NCBI GenBank assembly: GCA_005223375.1
Contig: RXOD01006115.1
Location: forward strand, 1 to 11,230
Direction of reading: 5' to 3'
Source of the DNA: Amoebophrya sp. AT5.2
Taxonomy: Eukaryota > Sar > Dinophyceae > Syndiniales > Amoebophryaceae
Length of the DNA: 11,230 nt
Made by a program: the position numbers and the translations under genes. The notes under the pieces were generated by a model, which saw only the letters and a program-made list of their open reading frames with translations, ran no database searches and was not told the origin of the DNA. Shown here in pieces: positions 8,064 through 11,230 of the stretch; the stretch's first letter is position 1; each line of letters begins with the position of its first letter.

Positions 8064-8588
8064 CTATGTCAATCTAGTACTCAATGTCAAAACGCTGTGG
8101 CCGTTGATACTTAATAGCGTTACCTCCTCCTCTTCTTCCATGCTCATGCAGTCGACAAACTCCTCGTCAGCCTCGACCTCGTCCTCGTCGTCGGACGAGT
8201 CGCAATGGCAACCGCCATCGCGGTCGGAAGCGCTCGTGCTGTCGCTGTCGTCGCCCATTTCTGCAGCAGCATCCAACAGACTCTGGCCCGGCAAAAAGGT
8301 TGCTGGCGGCAGCCCCTTTGCGGTCGGGAGCGACACCGTCGTCGCTACCCCTGCGGTTTCAGCTTCCGACTCCGGAGCTTCCTCATTTTCCAACACCCGC
8401 CGCGCAAAGTCCAACGCGCACTGCAAGTGCAGAGAGGAGCAGGAGGCCGCTTGATGCTTGTGCTGGTCCTGCAAGTAAGGCTTGTTAGGAAAGGCAGTCC
8501 AGCGGGAGGATCGGGATCGCGGCTCTGAGTTAGAGTTATTTGGGCTTAGCTCCATTGCCCCGCTCCTCAAGTGCAGATGTCTGAACAT
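8064..8588 (-). CDS. Unrecognised acidic protein or first exon
   Basis: The first ATG in this frame is at 8588; the frame is open 12 codons further upstream but without an ATG. The product is Ser/Asp/Glu-rich, with an acidic C-terminal half containing DSDSTSASDRDGG and DSSDDEDEVEADEEFVDC, and two CxC pairs (SCSS/HCDS area). A donor-like GAGGAG|GTAACG at 8124/8123 sits just after MEEEEE, and the codons past it (VTLLSING...) are less biased. The exon probably ends there and splices toward 7833. Between them lies a pyrimidine-rich stretch (about 7920-7990) of the kind expected before an acceptor. Low-complexity acidic proteins are common, so no function is proposed. Confidence 0.4.
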   Translation of the reverse strand: MFRHLHLRSGAMELSPNNSNSEPRSRSSRWTAFPNKPYLQDQHKHQAASCSSLHLQCALDFARRVLENEEAPESEAETAGVATTVSLPTAKGLPPATFLPGQSLLDAAAEMGDDSDSTSASDRDGGCHCDSSDDEDEVEADEEFVDCMSMEEEEEVTLLSINGHSVLTLSTRLT

Positions 8589-8624
8589 TCTGTTGGCTGG
8601 CTTCGGTTCTTCTTCGCGTGGCAA

Positions 8625-9040
8625 TATTAGAATAAACTGCTTGCGCAGCTACCAATGAATTTGTCGTCTGCAGGAATTCTGAGTGCGTTCCTGTGATTGG
8701 TGAGGACCAGGACGCACAACGGACTACCTAGTACTTACGAGTTTGCGTAAAAGATTGGGAATGATGGGCGAGTGGTAGCTCAGGTCCAGGCTTCTAGGCT
8801 GCGACTCCTGCTTCACACAAAGGACGACAGAAGCTGACACAGAGACGCCGAGGTACGTAGCAGTTGGCTCACGGAGAAGATGAAGGATGAGCCACGTCGA
8901 GATCCCCCTTCAGCATCGTTGCTTCCTGTTACTGAAACGGGGGGCGCACGAACAAGGACGAGATAAATTCACGGAGGAAGAGTATTCAGACAAAGACGGA
9001 ATTCCGACAACACGAAAGCAAGTTGCGACGCGATCAGTGA
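8625..9040. other. Gene-poor stretch with one small plus-strand ORF
   Basis: No frame here reaches 60 codons from a start. A plus ORF from the ATG at 8887 to the TGA at 9064-9066 gives 59 residues (beginning MSHVEIPLQHRCFLLLKRGA) with A at -3. It contains a charged part, KFTEEEYSDKDGIPTTRKQ. Two other plus frames are also partly open, so this may be chance. A GAG|GTACGT donor-like site lies near 8853. The strand is purine-rich from about 8820, as coding strands here tend to be. Confidence 0.25.
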
Positions 9041-9360
9041 AAGTCAGAGACACAGAACTACAATGAACCATATTCGGTCATCACTGGAAGGATGATCCAA
9101 CGAACTACAAGTAGGAAGCAAGGAGTTGATAGACCCTTTCACGCGCACGTCCGGGCCCGGACGAGAACCGTGATATCGTCGTGCAAATAATACCTCTCAC
9201 TCTCCGTATAGTGCATTACGTCTAGCATGCTATTTTTCCAGTGATTTTCACGGGACGAGAAACAGCAAAATTCAAGCGGTGGACCCAAACCAATGTGGTT
9301 AATCCAGGATCTTCCCAGAACGACAAATGTCGCCTTTGTCCTTTCTTTGAAGTGTTATTG
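9041..9360 (+). CDS. Two candidate exons of an unknown plus-strand gene
   Basis: A plus frame open from 9041 (containing NYNEPYSVITGRMIQRTT) ends in phase 1 at a GTAGGA donor (9111). A strong acceptor, CTATTTTTCCAG, ends at 9241. The next exon (9242-9360) begins TG, so the join forms an ATG codon and continues IFTGRETAKFKRWTQTN, then NDKCRLCPFFEVLL. It stops at a good donor, TTG|GTAAGC, at 9361. The phase match and two consensus sites support a real exon pair. A single CxxC is visible, but no family. The 5' boundary and the neighbouring exons are unresolved. A short ending at about 9556 (acceptor ACGAG) is one possibility. Confidence 0.35.
9148..9163. repeat. Perfect 16-base GC-rich palindrome
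   Basis: CGTCCGGGCCCGGACG equals its own reverse complement and contains GGGCCC. It lies within the proposed intron 9111-9241. It could form a cruciform or RNA hairpin only with its loop partly unpaired. No role is assigned. Confidence 0.8.
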
Positions 9361-9368
9361 GTAAGCTT

Positions 9369-9406
9369 CTTGTGCTACTCGATCTGCTCGAACGATCTAG
9401 CACAAG
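9369..9406 (+). repeat. Inverted repeat (hairpin) just after a splice donor
   Basis: CTTGTGCTA (9369-9377) pairs exactly with TAGCACAAG (9398-9406). Inside it, GATC (9381-9384) pairs with GATC (9394-9397) across a 3-base bulge. The result is a 13-pair stem with a 9-base loop, starting eight bases after the GTAAGC donor at 9361. Confidence 0.75.
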
Positions 9407-9711
9407 CATAGCATGTGTTCTCCAAACATCTCAACCATAATGCCGCATGGAGTTTTATTCATTCATTTTCATGCGAATGCATTGCGGCGCCCGCGTATGT
9501 AAGTGAGTATGTTTGTTGTATCCGCGCCGCCCTGATTTCCAATGCTTTGACCCACGAGCGGCCGCACCACCAGACACTCGCTTTTCGCGCGTGACCCGGG
9601 AAAGCCGCGGACTCCACCCGCAAAAGAAATCGAAAGTAACAGTATAGCGCTGTAGGTACATCTGGGAAAAACGCATACATTCATTTTCATAGCCCATGTG
9701 CAGCTTCACCT
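9407..9711. other. Region open in all three minus frames, no gene chosen
   Basis: About 220 bases (9469-9680) contain no stop in any of the three minus-strand frames, and none of the resulting peptides looks better than the others. The plus strand also has a short exon-like stretch (TRFSRVTRESRGLHPQKKSK, about 9574-9635). ATTCATTTTCATGCG-like sequence occurs near both edges (about 9458 and 9680). I cannot support a gene. Confidence 0.3.
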
Positions 9712-9966
9712 TCAGTGGTGGTCGTGCTCACGTGTGATCTGGAGGTGGGAGTGCCGCAGCCAGGAGACGTTGTCGCAGCTATGTTTGTATAGAGCATTTT
9801 TCAGGCGCCCACCGTAGCCGTTGGTGGAGCTAGATCTAGATGTTGAAGGCAAATGTATGATATGATAACTCGGGAAGTCGAAGTCCCAGTCCGACTCCGA
9901 CTTTTGTCTTCGATGATCGACATCGACCGGCCCACTAGAACAGCACGCTTCGTCAAAAAAAAGCAT
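9712..9966 (-). CDS. Possible small protein, His/Ser-rich (low confidence)
   Basis: An ATG at 9966 opens an 84-codon frame ending at TGA 9712. It starts MLFFDEACCSSGPVDVDH, has an acidic-aromatic stretch (SESDWDFDFPSY) and ends HDHH. I recognise no family. Composition is plausible, but the frame is short and splice sites were not resolved. It could be an exon of a gene covering 9712-10326. Confidence 0.25.
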   Translation of the reverse strand: MLFFDEACCSSGPVDVDHRRQKSESDWDFDFPSYHIIHLPSTSRSSSTNGYGGRLKNALYKHSCDNVSWLRHSHLQITREHDHH

Positions 9967-10020
9967 ACATGTGGTGGCCGTCACAACTGTGTATCATGTA
10001 TAAGTATGTAGTTGCAGGGG

Positions 10021-10311
10021 CTACATGTGAGAGGCATAGTGACCACGTAGCTGGCAAAATATCAATGGGAGCCCTCTTAATGGATTTGAAGCGCAAAGCC
10101 CTTGCATATGGCTAGAAGGTATAGTAGAAAGGAAATCATGGCTCACAGCGAGACCCGCCGGGATCATGTTCAATCCGCGAGACGTAAGAACATCACTATC
10201 TGCCGAGGCCAACATGATAACGGGCGGAGAACAGAAGAGATCCCGGATTACCTTGTGAGCAGTTAATGAAAGAACGCAGCAAGTAGTAGTACCATAGCAG
10301 GGAGGACACAT
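10021..10311 (-). CDS. Possible small ORF with intron-like centre (low confidence)
   Basis: An ATG at 10311 opens a frame to TAG 10021, starting MCPPCYGTTTCC. Inside it, CACAAG|GTAATC (donor, intron from 10251) and a pyrimidine-rich acceptor, TTTCTACTATACCTTCTAG (ending 10112), would delimit a 140-base intron, which would shift the frame. So either the intact ORF or the intron is meaningful, not both. No family is recognised. Confidence 0.2.
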   Translation of the reverse strand: MCPPCYGTTTCCVLSLTAHKVIRDLFCSPPVIMLASADSDVLTSRGLNMIPAGLAVSHDFLSTIPSSHMQGLCASNPLRGLPLIFCQLRGHYASHM

Positions 10312-10419
10312 AAAATAAAAATACACGATAGATGATTGAGTGCTGGTCGTAAGAACAACGCCGGTGCCCGCTGCTGCTCCCTCATGTCTTCATTCGTTCT
10401 CGCTGCCGTCGTCTTGACT

Positions 10420-11230
10420 TTAGATAGTATTTGGTACTAGCACTCCTCCTCCGAGACGGTTGTCGACCGCAGTTTCGGTCTCGAGAAATATCTTTCCGAA
10501 CAACGTCGAGAGTCTCTCGCTGCCCGGCGCGCCGGATGCTGTCAGTTCTTTTCGCAGGAGTTCCATGTTCCCCCGTACTTTTTTCGCCGTTTCTGCGTAC
10601 CCAAGGAGCGGAAAATCGGAGGCGTACTCCTCGTGCGAGTCCGAGGCCAGCACCGCTTCCACTTCAGAGGGCCAGAAACGCCACTTCCGAGGGCCAACCG
10701 AGGGCATAAGCGCATGCAAAAACTTGGCAATCGGGCCCCCTTCTTGTTCTTGTTGTGCCGCCGTGCTGCCACCCCCACCGGACCGAGAACTTATTTTCGT
10801 GCTTTTGATGCTACGGCCACCCCCGCGAAGGAGCAGTACCACCGCCTTTCTAAGGTCGCGAACAGCTTCAGCAATGCGGTAAATCAGGTCCTCATATCGC
10901 TGGTAGTCGAAGTGCTCGCAAAACCCTACTTGTTGAGGAAGCGGGGTCGGGGAAGTGTTGGCTAGTACCTGTACCTCGTAGTAGTGACTGAGGAGGCGTT
11001 GCAACGCCTCCGCGACCCGGACGAGCGGGGCGCGCGCCCAGAGCGCGACGCCAGTGCGAAGGTCTCTAGTACGCCCTGGGCCCGTCCTCTCGCCCTCAGT
11101 CTTGGCCGCGTTTCCGAGGATTTGCAGTGCGCCCTGGATACGGTTCGCGGCGTTGGTATCCTGAAGATCCTTGAGCGCATGATCCAACACGGCGCGAGCG
11201 CCCCTCTCCAAGCCGAACGGCTTCTCGCGG
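10420..11230 (-). CDS. Unrecognised helical protein, 5' end outside the window
   Basis: The frame is open from the window edge (first readable codons REKPFG) to TAA at 10420-10422, about 269 residues. No ATG lies near the edge, so this is the C-terminal part or a last exon. It is rich in Ala, Leu, Arg and Glu with predicted helices: ARAVLDHALKDLQDTNAANR, then LVRVAEALQRLLSHYYEVQV, then YEDLIYRIAEAVRDLRKAVV. A Gly/Ser linker (GGGGS) follows, then FLHALM, and finally ETAKKVRGNMELLRKEL. The order of a helix before a glycine-rich loop, an LHxL-type helix and a KKVR...ELLRKEL helix loosely recalls the second half of FH2, but the diagnostic GN-x-x-N motif is absent. I therefore leave the family unassigned. 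Strong codon bias toward G/C at third positions supports real coding. Confidence 0.6.
   Translation of the reverse strand, partial: REKPFGLERGARAVLDHALKDLQDTNAANRIQGALQILGNAAKTEGERTGPGRTRDLRTGVALWARAPLVRVAEALQRLLSHYYEVQVLANTSPTPLPQQVGFCEHFDYQRYEDLIYRIAEAVRDLRKAVVLLLRGGGRSIKSTKISSRSGGGGSTAAQQEQEGGPIAKFLHALMPSVGPRKWRFWPSEVEAVLASDSHEEYASDFPLLGYAETAKKVRGNMELLRKELTASGAPGSERLSTLFGKIFLETETAVDNRLGGGVLVPNTI

Noticed and set aside
9812..9819. CCGTAGCC, matching the start of the dinoflagellate spliced leader
   Set aside because: Only eight bases match and the rest of the leader is absent; expected by chance.

Overview
The window looks like nuclear DNA of a unicellular eukaryote. It contains an actin-regulator gene of the formin (FH2) family, a family known only from eukaryotes, and that gene carries a phase-consistent GT-AG intron. 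It also contains a J-domain co-chaperone gene. There are no bacterial operons, Shine-Dalgarno sites or rRNA, and I found no convincing tRNA. Coding stretches are GC-rich and the spacers are AT-richer, with pyrimidine-rich tracts next to candidate splice sites. The recognisable genes all read on the minus strand, as in the unidirectional arrays of some alveolate protists. I cannot fix the taxon from sequence alone.

Layout: 171-304 (-) holds a possible last exon pair of an unknown gene. The formin-like gene runs 3141 to 538 (-) as two exons joined across 1745-1416. An internal direct repeat of about 235 bp (816-1051 and 2742-2977) places the same linker peptide before and after the FH2 domain. 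Region 3150-4529 is mostly spacer or intronic. It has a TATAAATA element upstream of the formin, a long frame without ATG (3274-3805) and a short direct repeat (4018-4072). The J-domain gene runs 5795 to 4530 (-). Region 5796-7200 has weak plus-strand exon candidates and one stretch open on both strands. Region 7217-8588 (-) holds one or two unrecognised genes: an acidic Ser/Asp/Glu-rich product and a helical product with a phase-consistent short intron. Region 8625-10419 is gene-poor, with a plus-strand exon pair (about 9041-9360), a palindrome, a hairpin and short minus-strand frames. An unrecognised Ala/Leu/Arg-rich protein (10420-11230, -) runs off the right end.

No pathway ties the genes together. 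The formin would act on actin filaments and the J protein with Hsp70. Exon boundaries are proposals from splice signals and reading phase; no transcript evidence was available.
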